Assembly: GCA_934162535.1 (NCBI GenBank)
Contig: CAKPJC010000007.1
Span: forward strand, 1 to 64,000
DNA from: an uncultured Clostridia bacterium
GTDB taxonomy: Bacteria; Bacillota; Clostridia; TANB77; CAG-508
Length of the DNA: 64,000 nt
Direction: 5' to 3'
The translations under genes and the position numbers were made by a program. Under the pieces are notes generated by a model. That model had not been told where the DNA came from and did not search any database. It saw only the letters and a list, made by a program, of their open reading frames with translations. This document shows positions 24,701-32,291 of the stretch, piece after piece. Numbering within the stretch: position 1 is the first letter of the stretch; every line of letters starts with the position of its first letter.

Positions 24701-25467
24701 AATACTATTGATGCTAAACTACTAGAATTTTTTGGTGTTAGGTTTGATGCATCAAGTGATTCTAGTCTTGACATTACTTCAATTCCTGTAAGGTCTGTTA
24801 TTCCTGTACTTGATATATTAAGCTCTGTTATTGATGTTCTTTTAAATATATCTGACATTGATGTTAAGTTTTTGTTGTTTGATACATTTAGTGTTTTTAG
24901 TGATGACATATTATTGATTGATTGTAAATTGCTAATTGTGTTGTTTGATACATTTAATACTTGTATTTTTGACAATTTACTCATAAAGTCTATACTACTT
25001 AGTCCTGTACCAGATAATTGTAATTCTATTAATTCTGGTTCATTTACTAATGATGAAATATTTCCTACTTTGTTTCCACTAAGGTTTAGTTTTGTTATTC
25101 CTTTTATATTTAATATTGGTGTAATATCTTTAATATTGTTTTCTGAAAGGTCTAATTCTTGCAAACTTGTAAAGTTTTCTAGTCCACTTAAATTTGTTAT
25201 TTTGGTTGATCCGGAACCCACTAAGCTTAATTTTGTAATTGATTCTATGTCGCTTGTTGGTATACTAAAGCTTTTTGCCGAGTCATCTGATGAACCAATT
25301 ATAATATATTTATTTAGTGAATTTTTTAATACTTTATAAAGATTGGCGTCTTCACATACAATTGTTGTTTTTTCTACTGTTCCTGCATAAATAAATGCTG
25401 ATAGTGTGAATGTTAAAATTATTGCTATTACTATAATTGCTAGTTTTTTTACTTTTGTTTTTTTCAT
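21769..25467 (-). CDS. Large secreted leucine-rich-repeat protein with C-terminal dockerin
   Basis: This 1232-residue protein has a signal peptide or anchor (about 8-30), two blocks of internalin-type leucine-rich repeats (about 75-400 and 510-830, units such as LQELDLSENNIKDITPI), Ig-like modules (about 905-1130, with VDKTPPTITGV) and a dockerin type I domain (1168-1232). The dockerin has two calcium loops: D1170, N1172, D1174, N1178, D1181, and D1207, D1211, N1215, D1218, where the second has Lys at the third place. LRR proteins of this kind bind host or bacterial partners. A consensus promoter precedes it and the cohesin gene follows in the same operon. Confidence 0.85.
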   Translation of the reverse strand: MKKTKVKKLAIIVIAIILTFTLSAFIYAGTVEKTTIVCEDANLYKVLKNSLNKYIIIGSSDDSAKSFSIPTSDIESITKLSLVGSGSTKITNLSGLENFTSLQELDLSENNIKDITPILNIKGITKLNLSGNKVGNISSLVNEPELIELQLSGTGLSSIDFMSKLSKIQVLNVSNNTISNLQSINNMSSLKTLNVSNNKNLTSMSDIFKRTSITELNISSTGITDLTGIEVMSRLESLDASNLTPKNSSSLASIVLTQKVGKDTVPYLRNLQKLNLNNTKGLQISKVKVLKTLTELYMENNDISNIAGITDLENLVYLDLANNKISNIDSFIVTTTVNGEEVIKRLTAKQINLSNNNISDVSIFAGLSSIENLNLDQNRISNSSALEGLNYKTNGLSLRGQDVTIAIYQKTKKSTSDVIDDQYIILPEMLQASMRQGSKIYSNNNRFETYGVTLNSSSEYQEPGNYNIIIDKEKTSKDELSVTLRGGVADGSIMRYKITSSSTSIDSLKFDDINLNEAIYKSLYEQMVSQKKNIYLKRVPKIINITQSEIANTKELQLSDAEITNLRGLANFYNLNILNLSGNKITDITELEPCVNMTELNISNTQVHNNYASITKMPKLVKLDLANSGMTSIENINRYVSELINAKKKIALTQLNISNNKVENINGLERITTLTQLHMAGTKTNDLTPIQGLTNLTTLNISGNDIIEISKLSGLNNLRYLDLSSNKIQDLSAISDKSLTELNISGNRIKDLTYIANMSNLIKLKADNNLIDNITPIQYNLIKDEFSIRNQKVVKVLADDAKGQLIYELPQIFKTSMDQESKVYTADELELVNCTLSSEKDSVIIDADKLGNNIATVTIRGGTADGTRLSIAPTLKGDIEYSTKNKTNQDVTAKIKFNRSDVTIINNEGKDTYTFTENGAFTFEYLDDYGFEGSTEAYVDWIDKTAPNCTVEKELISGGKIQVTIKSDEKIKPLEGWTLSEDGLTLTKEYANSANELLRISDEVGNITNVDLEVIVDKTPPTITGVKDGEKYQQAVTAIIEDENLASVILTKDGQEVPNYKSGDLIKEKGKYILIAKDAYENETRITFEIEQLLDIVTSNTYKVDEDNLIISKIRPETVVNDLQKNIDNEMTYEIKDLNGNKISNTARIGTGYKLQMEDGKQYTLVVYGDLNGDTRANVLDIAKLQKIIVGATKQADVTDLVKLASDLKEDGKINILDLAKLQRLATGQNIF

Positions 25468-25494
25468 GATTTTTCCCCCTTTTAATCTACCTCT

Positions 25495-25523
25495 AGTATA
25501 TACATATTAATCTTATTTGTCAA
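25495..25523 (-). promoter_or_regulatory. sigma-A promoter of the LRR/dockerin-cohesin operon
   Basis: TTGACA (25518-25523), 17 bases, TATACT (25495-25500) on the minus strand, about 30 bases before the start codon. AAGGGGG serves as ribosome site. Confidence 0.8.
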
Positions 25524-25573
25524 CATTTTTCAACTATTTTCTCAATTACTTTTTTTACCAATTTCTCATAGTA

Positions 25574-26641
25574 TTATTCTATCCCTTCACTTAACATTTT
25601 ATCAGCAAATATTCCATATCCTATTGTTGGATCATTTACAAATACATGTGTCACTGCACCAATTAGTTTGCCATTTTGTATTATTGGTGAACCACTCATT
25701 CCCTGTATTATCCCTCCAGTTTTTTCTATTAATTCTGTATCATTTACTTTTAAAATCATACATTTATTATCATAATTGTTATTTAAGTATATTCTTTTAA
25801 TTTCAATATTATATTCTTTTACTTCTCCTTCTAAATTACATAGTATTTTGGCTTCACCTGTTTTTATGTCTTGCCTTGGAGATATTTTCATTTTTTTAGA
25901 ATAGTCTAATGATAGATTTTCTATATTGTTTACTTTTCCATATATTCCATATTTTGTGTTTTTATAAATCTTGCCTATTGACTGTGAATTCTTTATTGTT
26001 CCTTGTATTTTGCCTGGCTCTTCTTTTTTTCCTTTTATTATTGAAATTATACTTACATCATCTATTTCTCCTGATGATGTATTTATTATATTTCCTGTAT
26101 CTATATCTGTTATAGCATGTCCAAGTGCAACAAATGTATTATTTTGCTGATTATAGAATGTTACTGTCCCAACTCCTCCTGCACTGTCTCTTACCCATAG
26201 TCCTATTTTGTATTTATTGTCTTTTCCTTTTACAGGTGTTATTTCACAATTCTTTTCTTGTTCATTTGATATATATGTTATTTCTATTTTTTCCCCATTC
26301 ATGTTGTTTATTTCATTTATAAGCTCTTCTGTACTGTTTATTATCTTTTGATTTATTGATTTTATTGTGTCTCCTTCTTTTATTCCTGAATTCTCAAATG
26401 GTTTATGTTTTTCCCCATCATTTCCTTCTATTGATGATGTTCCTACTACTAATACTCCACTTGTGTATAGCTTTACTCCAACAACTTCTCCGACTGGTAT
26501 TACTTCTATTCCTTCAATCGCACTTGCATCTATTGCATTTAATTGGTTGAATATACTTGCTTCAAATGTGGAAATATATAATGTATAAACATATAAAAAA
26601 AATAACACAGCTAATAAACTTAATTTTTTTAACATTTTCAT
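25574..26641 (-). CDS. spoIVB: Stage IV sporulation protein B, PDZ serine peptidase
   Basis: The 355-residue protein has an N-terminal membrane segment (about 8-24), a PDZ domain (about 85-135, GIKEGDTIKSINQKII) and the S55 peptidase domain with ALGHAITD (His175) and GMSGSPI (Ser318 the likely nucleophile), followed by GAVTHVFVNDPTIGYGIF. SpoIVB is secreted from the forespore and cleaves SpoIVFA to trigger pro-sigma-K processing; family knowledge from Bacillus. AAGGAG precedes ATG 26641 and a forespore-like promoter lies in the 56-base gap after the pilin-like operon. Confidence 0.95.
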   Translation of the reverse strand: MKMLKKLSLLAVLFFLYVYTLYISTFEASIFNQLNAIDASAIEGIEVIPVGEVVGVKLYTSGVLVVGTSSIEGNDGEKHKPFENSGIKEGDTIKSINQKIINSTEELINEINNMNGEKIEITYISNEQEKNCEITPVKGKDNKYKIGLWVRDSAGGVGTVTFYNQQNNTFVALGHAITDIDTGNIINTSSGEIDDVSIISIIKGKKEEPGKIQGTIKNSQSIGKIYKNTKYGIYGKVNNIENLSLDYSKKMKISPRQDIKTGEAKILCNLEGEVKEYNIEIKRIYLNNNYDNKCMILKVNDTELIEKTGGIIQGMSGSPIIQNGKLIGAVTHVFVNDPTIGYGIFADKMLSEGIE

Positions 26642-26659
26642 GTTGTACTCCTTTTAGTT

Positions 26660-26690
26660 TATTATTTGTCTTATTTTCTGTTTTTATTCA
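26660..26690 (-). promoter_or_regulatory. Possible forespore (sigma-F/G) promoter of spoIVB
   Basis: TGAATA (26685-26690), 17 bases, AAATAATA (26660-26667), the last close to the CATAATA-type -10 of sigma-F and sigma-G. The same spacing and -35 are seen before sspH. Confidence 0.5.
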
Positions 26691-26697
26691 AATGTTT

Positions 26698-27222
26698 TTA
26701 TATTGCTCCATTTACTGCTACTGTTGCTGTTGCTGTACTTGAAATTATGTGTAAATCTTCTCCTTTTATTGTGTAATATACACTTTTTAATGCTTGTGAT
26801 AATGTTTTACTATTATTTTTTGCCACAACTGAAACTACATCTCCTTCTTTTAGAAGTATTGTGTCATACGTTCTAAATTTTTCTTCAATTTGGCTTGTGT
26901 ATAATGAATAATACACATTTGACCCTACTTCTGAAGGATCAGCATCAATTTGTGACTTTGATGGATTTTCATCAAGTATTTTTACTTCTATATCAATATC
27001 ATATGTGTTTCCTGATGTTGCAAGTCTTGTAATAAATTCATTATAGTCATCACTTCTTATTTGTCCAAGTCTAACTACTTTGTCTACAAAATCTGCTGTT
27101 AGTGTTTGTACTGTTAATTGAGATATGTCATCATTTCTATCTGCTATTGTAACTAATGGCACAACAAACATTAATAATACTGCTATCATTATTCCTATTA
27201 TTGAAACTGTTGTTTCTTCCAT
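26698..27222 (-). CDS. Pilin-like/secretion-apparatus small membrane protein (type f)
   Basis: A 174-residue protein with one N-terminal hydrophobic helix (about 6-26, after MEETTVS) and an extracytoplasmic domain ending in a hydrophobic beta stretch (SSTATATVAVNG). It is the last of six small proteins downstream of the Tad-like motor genes. The lack of charged residues in the helix and its place suggest a pseudopilin or inner-membrane partner. A region near 100-130 (FRTYDTILLKEGDVVSVVAKN) looks like a compact beta domain. Unknown family. Confidence 0.6.
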   Translation of the reverse strand: MEETTVSIIGIMIAVLLMFVVPLVTIADRNDDISQLTVQTLTADFVDKVVRLGQIRSDDYNEFITRLATSGNTYDIDIEVKILDENPSKSQIDADPSEVGSNVYYSLYTSQIEEKFRTYDTILLKEGDVVSVVAKNNSKTLSQALKSVYYTIKGEDLHIISSTATATVAVNGAI

Positions 27223-27235
27223 TATTTTACCTCCC

Positions 27236-27850
27236 TTAATTTTGTAATATGTATGTTATAACTCTTTTTTTGGATTTGTTTATATCTAATATTGTTGCTC
27301 CATTTTCATCAGTCGTTTTTCCTTCTTTATCCTCTTGATAGTATTCTCCCATTTGCTCTTCAAATTTTCTGTTTTTGAAGTATTGGTATAATCCTGATGT
27401 TCCACCTGTTATACTAGCTACTTCTTTTTTTGCTGGGTCATTTGGTCCTTTTTCTGTTCCACTTAATATGTAGTCTAATCTGTTTATTGCTCTTTGAGAA
27501 TCGGCATGTTCTTCGCTTTCCAGGTCTATTTTTGATATGTCCCTTGTATTACCATTTTGATCTTGATATTTGTATAAGACTAGGTCTGTTCCATCTGCTT
27601 TTAAGAAGTGTACTTCAAAGTTTTCTTTATATGCCTTATACATTGTTGGTACTACTGTTTCTATTCCTACTATTCTTGTTGAATCGTCTGACGACGATAA
27701 GTATGTATATGATGTTTCTCTATCTTTTATTGTTATTATAGAGTCAACTGCTTCTCTTGCTTGTGAAAAAGAAGATATACATAATGTCAATGCAAGAACT
27801 AACATTAGTACACCAAATGCCATTTTCAAAGCTTCAGCTGCATTTTCCAT
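27236..27850 (-). CDS. Pilin-like protein (type e)
   Basis: A 204-residue protein starting MENAAEALKMAFGVLMLV: four or five polar residues, then a hydrophobic helix with no leader peptide in front. The outer part is acidic and ends with ILDINKSKKRVITYILQN. The MENA start is shared with the genes at 27874 and 29342. It fits an assembled fibre subunit of the Tad-like system, but the function is inferred only from neighbours and the N-terminal helix. Confidence 0.6.
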   Translation of the reverse strand: MENAAEALKMAFGVLMLVLALTLCISSFSQAREAVDSIITIKDRETSYTYLSSSDDSTRIVGIETVVPTMYKAYKENFEVHFLKADGTDLVLYKYQDQNGNTRDISKIDLESEEHADSQRAINRLDYILSGTEKGPNDPAKKEVASITGGTSGLYQYFKNRKFEEQMGEYYQEDKEGKTTDENGATILDINKSKKRVITYILQN

Positions 27851-27873
27851 AGTATATCCCCTTTCTTATATTA

Positions 27874-28299
27874 TTAATTTTCTGTTACAGTAATTAAGTT
27901 GATTAATCCTGTAGCTTGTGTGTATGTACATTTTATTGTATATCTTTTTCCTGTTGGAACTTTTGCTGGTGATTGTGTATCAGTTTTTGATAAGTCACAT
28001 ACCCCTCCATCGATTTCAACAAGCTTTGGATTGCTATCATCTGTAGCTCCTTCATCAGCTGCATATTTCATATTACTTGTTAATACAGTTTGTACAAGTG
28101 CGTTAACTGTTGAACCAGTTTGAGTTTCACCTTCATATCTTGTGAATTGATCATTAAATGCTTTTATTTCTTGATCACTCATGTTTACATTTTGTACTGT
28201 TTCTGCAGCCATATTATAAACTACTAAACCTAGAGATATAATAAGTATTGCTACAAGTATTGCTGCTGCAATTAATAGTGCCTTGGTTGCGTTCTCCAT
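27874..28299 (-). CDS. Pilin-like protein (type d), probable major subunit
   Basis: The smallest of the set with a typical pilin layout: 141 residues, starting MENATKALLIAAAI with the helix running to about residue 27, then a short outer domain with two Cys (VCDLS and IKCTYT), possibly a disulfide. It has the best ribosome site of the six (AAAGGAGGG) and sits mid-cluster, so it may be the major subunit. The 71-base gap before it (to 28371) is the widest in the pilin set. Confidence 0.6.
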   Translation of the reverse strand: MENATKALLIAAAILVAILIISLGLVVYNMAAETVQNVNMSDQEIKAFNDQFTRYEGETQTGSTVNALVQTVLTSNMKYAADEGATDDSNPKLVEIDGGVCDLSKTDTQSPAKVPTGKRYTIKCTYTQATGLINLITVTEN

Positions 28300-28370
28300 A
28301 GTTTTTTCCCTCCTTTTTACTTTTGTTTATTACAAATATCGATAATTTCTTACCGAACTTTATTAACTTA

Positions 28371-28805
28371 TTATATTTGTTCAAATAATATGTAACTTAT
28401 TTTCCCTGTTCTTTTGTGATATTCCATTTTTGAACATTTAAACATTAAATTTCCACAATATTGTACAAATTGCTCTGTTCCATTATCATATATTGTTTCC
28501 ATTTTAATTTGATATGTTTCATCTTCATTTTTCATATATACTTCTACTTCTATAGAGTTTTCTTCATCTTGTATATATTCATTTTTATCATTTTTTTGAA
28601 TTTTATTTTTTTCGTTTTTGTCAACACTTTTGTTTATTAGTGTTGCTACATCTAGTCCACTTATTTCTGTATCTTTATATTTTTCATATATAGAATTTTC
28701 TTGCTTTATAGCATCATATTCAACTTTATATGAACAATATTTTACACCTATTACAGAAAGTATTATTATTAATAATACAACTATAAATATAATTATTTTT
28801 TTCAT
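28371..28805 (-). CDS. Small membrane-anchored protein in the pilin-like cluster
   Basis: The 144-residue product differs from its neighbours: it begins MKKIIIFIVVLLIIIL, a plain signal anchor, instead of MEN-A. The outer part is highly charged and its end (SKMEYHKRTGKISYILFEQ) matches the ends of the genes at 28849 (IKYSKKTGRIYEINFH) and 29342 (MNLDKETGRVSEMNFR), so all three share a C-terminal motif K-x-TG-R/K-I/V. That link suggests one fold with variable starts. Confidence 0.55.
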   Translation of the reverse strand: MKKIIIFIVVLLIIILSVIGVKYCSYKVEYDAIKQENSIYEKYKDTEISGLDVATLINKSVDKNEKNKIQKNDKNEYIQDEENSIEVEVYMKNEDETYQIKMETIYDNGTEQFVQYCGNLMFKCSKMEYHKRTGKISYILFEQI

Positions 28806-28848
28806 TTTCTACCTCATTATATCATTACATATTTATAATTACAAGTTT

Positions 28849-29316
28849 CTAATGAAAATTTATTTCATAAATTCTACCTGTTTTTTTACTGTATTTTATA
28901 TCTGTTTCTGTACATGTATATGCATATCCATTATCTCCACTAAGCCATTCTGTGGATTTATCTGCTACATTCTGTTCTATGTTCTGTATTGTTCTTCCTT
29001 CTGCTTCAATATAGGCATTTACTGTAACATAATGTGAATCTTCTCCTTCATCAGTTATTGTAAGACCATTTTCTGTATTATTTTGATTTGCTAAATTAGC
29101 TGCTGTTATAACGTCTTGAATTCTAATTGATGGATTATCTACATATGCTGTAAATTGTGTATTGAATTTACTTTGTGCATTAAATTCCATTCTTTCTTGC
29201 GTTGATGTTGTATATGTATTAAGTGCATAATATAAAAATACACCTAGTGAAAGTATCATTACTCCTATTAAAACACCTGCTGTTATCATTAATGCTTTGC
29301 TTGCATTTTCTTCCAT
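28849..29316 (-). CDS. Pilin-like protein (type b)
   Basis: A 155-residue protein starting MEENASKALMITAGV, helix to about residue 30, then an outer domain with one Cys (AYTCTETDI) and the shared C-terminal KKTGRIYEINF. The hydrophobic start with no leader and its position just after the 29342 gene suggest a minor pilin. Confidence 0.6.
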   Translation of the reverse strand: MEENASKALMITAGVLIGVMILSLGVFLYYALNTYTTSTQERMEFNAQSKFNTQFTAYVDNPSIRIQDVITAANLANQNNTENGLTITDEGEDSHYVTVNAYIEAEGRTIQNIEQNVADKSTEWLSGDNGYAYTCTETDIKYSKKTGRIYEINFH

Positions 29317-29341
29317 GTTTTTATCCTTTCATCAATATATT

Positions 29342-30157
29342 TTAGTTGAATTCTATATTTCCACTATTAGTAGTTCTTATTCTAAAATTCATTTCACTTA
29401 CTCTTCCAGTTTCTTTGTCAAGATTCATTTCAATACAGTCGAAATATGCTCTTTTAAATTGTGTGTATTCATAATATTGACAAGCAATTGTTTTTATATT
29501 TTCTATATTATTTTCTATTGTTGTTTGGCTTACATCTTTTAAAATAGATTTTAAAAGTACAAGCCTTTTTTCTTTGTCTCTTTCAACATAATTTTTTGCT
29601 ATTTCATCACTTTTATATACTTTTTCCTCTATCATTATATTTGAAATATTTGAAGATAGCTTTTGTAGTTTGTCTACATTAAGCTTTAGGGTTTCCTTAT
29701 ACAAGTTTATTAAATCTTCTTCAATTGTTGTAACATCTATAAGATTTTTATCTTCTGTTTTGTCTGTACCTCTTGTATTTGTTATAACTCCATCTCTTGA
29801 TTTATTTATAAATATTGCTGAACGCACATCTAAATTATATTTAAATTCTGATGTATGCCCTGAAACATCAATAGTCACTCTCATTCTTGGGAATCCTTTT
29901 TCATTTTCATATGATTGTCTTTCATTATAATCTATAACTCGGTTCATAAGGGAAATCATCTCTGTTCCCCTTATTTTCTCCCTATTATAGTTAAGAAAGA
30001 CCTTATTAAAATCTGCCAATTGTTTTATAGTTTTTGCATCATGTTCAGCTGAATAATAGTTAGACATTTGATTGTATCCATATACTAATAAAGATAAAAT
30101 CATTACTACTAATAATATTCCTGCTGCAATTAACAATGCTTTTGTTGCATTTTCCAT
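29342..30157 (-). CDS. Pilin-like protein (type a), largest of the set
   Basis: A 271-residue protein starting MENATKALLIAAGIL, the same start as the 27874 gene, followed by a long helical outer domain with two Cys (IACQYYE, FDCIEM) and the shared end DKETGRVSEMNFR. It lies first after the TadB/C-like gene (28 bases), the place a main or tip subunit often takes. No processing site of the class III or IV prepilin kind is visible. Confidence 0.6.
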   Translation of the reverse strand: MENATKALLIAAGILLVVMILSLLVYGYNQMSNYYSAEHDAKTIKQLADFNKVFLNYNREKIRGTEMISLMNRVIDYNERQSYENEKGFPRMRVTIDVSGHTSEFKYNLDVRSAIFINKSRDGVITNTRGTDKTEDKNLIDVTTIEEDLINLYKETLKLNVDKLQKLSSNISNIMIEEKVYKSDEIAKNYVERDKEKRLVLLKSILKDVSQTTIENNIENIKTIACQYYEYTQFKRAYFDCIEMNLDKETGRVSEMNFRIRTTNSGNIEFN

Positions 30158-30185
30158 TTATTCCTCCATATAAAAATCTTATAGT

Positions 30186-32255
30186 TTATGCTCCTAATTG
30201 TGAGAATGCTCCTGACATACTTGATACACCTATTACAACTAGTGGTATAATTAAGTATCCTATGAATAAGCATACAAGTGGTGCAAAACCTACGCCTTTA
30301 CCTATTAGTCCTTTTCTTGATATTAGCATTTCATTTGTTGCTTTTCTTTTTTCTTGATGATAATCTCTATCTGCATCAAGTTCGTCAAATGCTTCTCTTA
30401 TTGGTATTTTCTCAACTGCTGCTTGCAAACTCTCTACAATTCTTATCATGTCTTGATGTGTTACAGAGTTTTTTAGCTCCTCTAGTGCTTCCCATGCTCC
30501 TGCTTCATAGTTGTTTACACATCTCGAAACTGGTTCTTTGAATATATTTGCATATCTTTCAAGCCATTCCAAAATCATTTCTACGTTTACTCTCTCGATT
30601 TTCATCAGCATTACTATAATTGTTTGGAATTGCATTACTTCGTTTTCCATTTCCATTTGCCTCATTTTTTTCTGGAACATCATCATCCATACTGGTGCCA
30701 TATATGCAATTATAGAAAATACTATTGCTAATAATTCCTCAAACCATTGCATATTTTCTGAGTTTACTATTTTTAATTTTCCTAAAACTCTTTCTGCATC
30801 AGTTTTTATTAAGTCATCTTCCCCCGTTTTGTAATATTTTGATTTTTTCATTTCTTTTTCTATTTCAGATTGTGTTATGTCTAATTTTCCCTTTAGTTTA
30901 TTTATGAAGAAGTTGTCTTGCTCTGTTAGCTCTTCTGCTTTTTTCTGGTTCTTTTCCGACATCGTTCCCATTACTGTTGCCCTTGTTGTTGGTTCAGTAT
31001 ATACATAGTTTATTGCTAGCCTATGTAATTGTGCAAATAGTATTATTGATAATATAAATGTTACAACTGCTAGACATATTCTATTTATGTATACCCATTC
31101 CATTTTTGACTTTGATGCCGAGTCCTTTAGCAGTTTTTGCATTTTTCTATAGTCTTTTGAACCTTTTTTTGGTATAAATGAGTTTATTATTTTTCTTAAT
31201 GCAGGATTATTGTAAACTTTTTCTTGCCATGGGTGCTGATTTGTTGATAGATCAACTTGTACTCCACCATTATCTTTTAGTTTTCTTGTCATTATGTATG
31301 ATACTACTGTTAATAGTACTATTAGTATTTGAACAACCATTCCAAGTTTTCCATTATAAAAGCTACTTGTGAATGAGAAGTTTGATGTTGCCCAATTTTT
31401 TAATGGCTCAAGTAATAATACTGGTGCAATTGAAATAAATGTTAAACTTTGAAATACATAGTTTAATTTATCTCTTTTTAATATTTCAATTTGCATTTCT
31501 TGTGTTATATTATTTATATTTTTAAGGTATAGAGAAGAGCCATCTTCTTCTCTATCACCAAATTCTTGTGTTAAATATGATATACCAGCAAATTCTTTTA
31601 GATAACTATTTGGTGCTATATCGTAATATTTTTCAAGCTCTGTTTCAGGGTCATCTGAAATTAATATTTCATATATTTTTTCTCCCTGTTTTGATACACT
31701 TTTTTCATCGTCAAGTGATACCTGATAAATTGCTTCTTCAACCATGTTATATTCATGATATGCATGTCTAATTTCAGCAAAAAAGTTTATTTGCTCTTTT
31801 AATAGATTGTTGTCTATTTTGTCTACCATTCCATCTACCATTGTATCTACTATAAATAATTCAAATATTAATAGTATTGACATTAATAATGGATTATTAT
31901 GTGTTATAAATATTGTTACAAATGAAATAAGGGCCATTATTATTATTGCTTTTGTTAATATTCTAGCAGAGTCTCTTCTTGTTGTGTATTCATCATCTAT
32001 GTTTAATATTTCAAGTCTTCTTCTTAGCTTATATATATATCTTTTTATAAAAGGTGTTTTAATATATGTCAAATAAAGTCTTTGGTATAGTATTTCCATT
32101 GAAAATGAATCAGCTTTTGTACCTTCTTGCAATTTTTTCATTTGTCTATATTCTGATTTTCCCATCTTCTTTGCTAATACTAAATATACACCTATTATTA
32201 ATGTGAATAATATTCCTATGCCTATTATTATATATTTTAGTATACTTGTGCTCAT
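30186..32255 (-). CDS. TadB/TadC-like platform membrane protein (fused/long type II secretion F)
   Basis: The 689-residue protein has an N-terminal membrane segment, two membrane pairs in the first half (near 100-140 and 270-340), and a second half with further pairs near 400-430, 515-540 and 655-685 around the helical T2SSF signature (FQTIIVMLMKIERVNVEMILEWLERYA). It probably combines the TadB and TadC platform roles in one chain and anchors the pilus motor in the cell membrane. It lies between the ATPase gene and the pilin-like genes. Confidence 0.7.
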   Translation of the reverse strand: MSTSILKYIIIGIGILFTLIIGVYLVLAKKMGKSEYRQMKKLQEGTKADSFSMEILYQRLYLTYIKTPFIKRYIYKLRRRLEILNIDDEYTTRRDSARILTKAIIIMALISFVTIFITHNNPLLMSILLIFELFIVDTMVDGMVDKIDNNLLKEQINFFAEIRHAYHEYNMVEEAIYQVSLDDEKSVSKQGEKIYEILISDDPETELEKYYDIAPNSYLKEFAGISYLTQEFGDREEDGSSLYLKNINNITQEMQIEILKRDKLNYVFQSLTFISIAPVLLLEPLKNWATSNFSFTSSFYNGKLGMVVQILIVLLTVVSYIMTRKLKDNGGVQVDLSTNQHPWQEKVYNNPALRKIINSFIPKKGSKDYRKMQKLLKDSASKSKMEWVYINRICLAVVTFILSIILFAQLHRLAINYVYTEPTTRATVMGTMSEKNQKKAEELTEQDNFFINKLKGKLDITQSEIEKEMKKSKYYKTGEDDLIKTDAERVLGKLKIVNSENMQWFEELLAIVFSIIAYMAPVWMMMFQKKMRQMEMENEVMQFQTIIVMLMKIERVNVEMILEWLERYANIFKEPVSRCVNNYEAGAWEALEELKNSVTHQDMIRIVESLQAAVEKIPIREAFDELDADRDYHQEKRKATNEMLISRKGLIGKGVGFAPLVCLFIGYLIIPLVVIGVSSMSGAFSQLGA

Positions 32256-32291
32256 ATTATTTTTTAAAACACCTCCTATGCATTATCTTTT

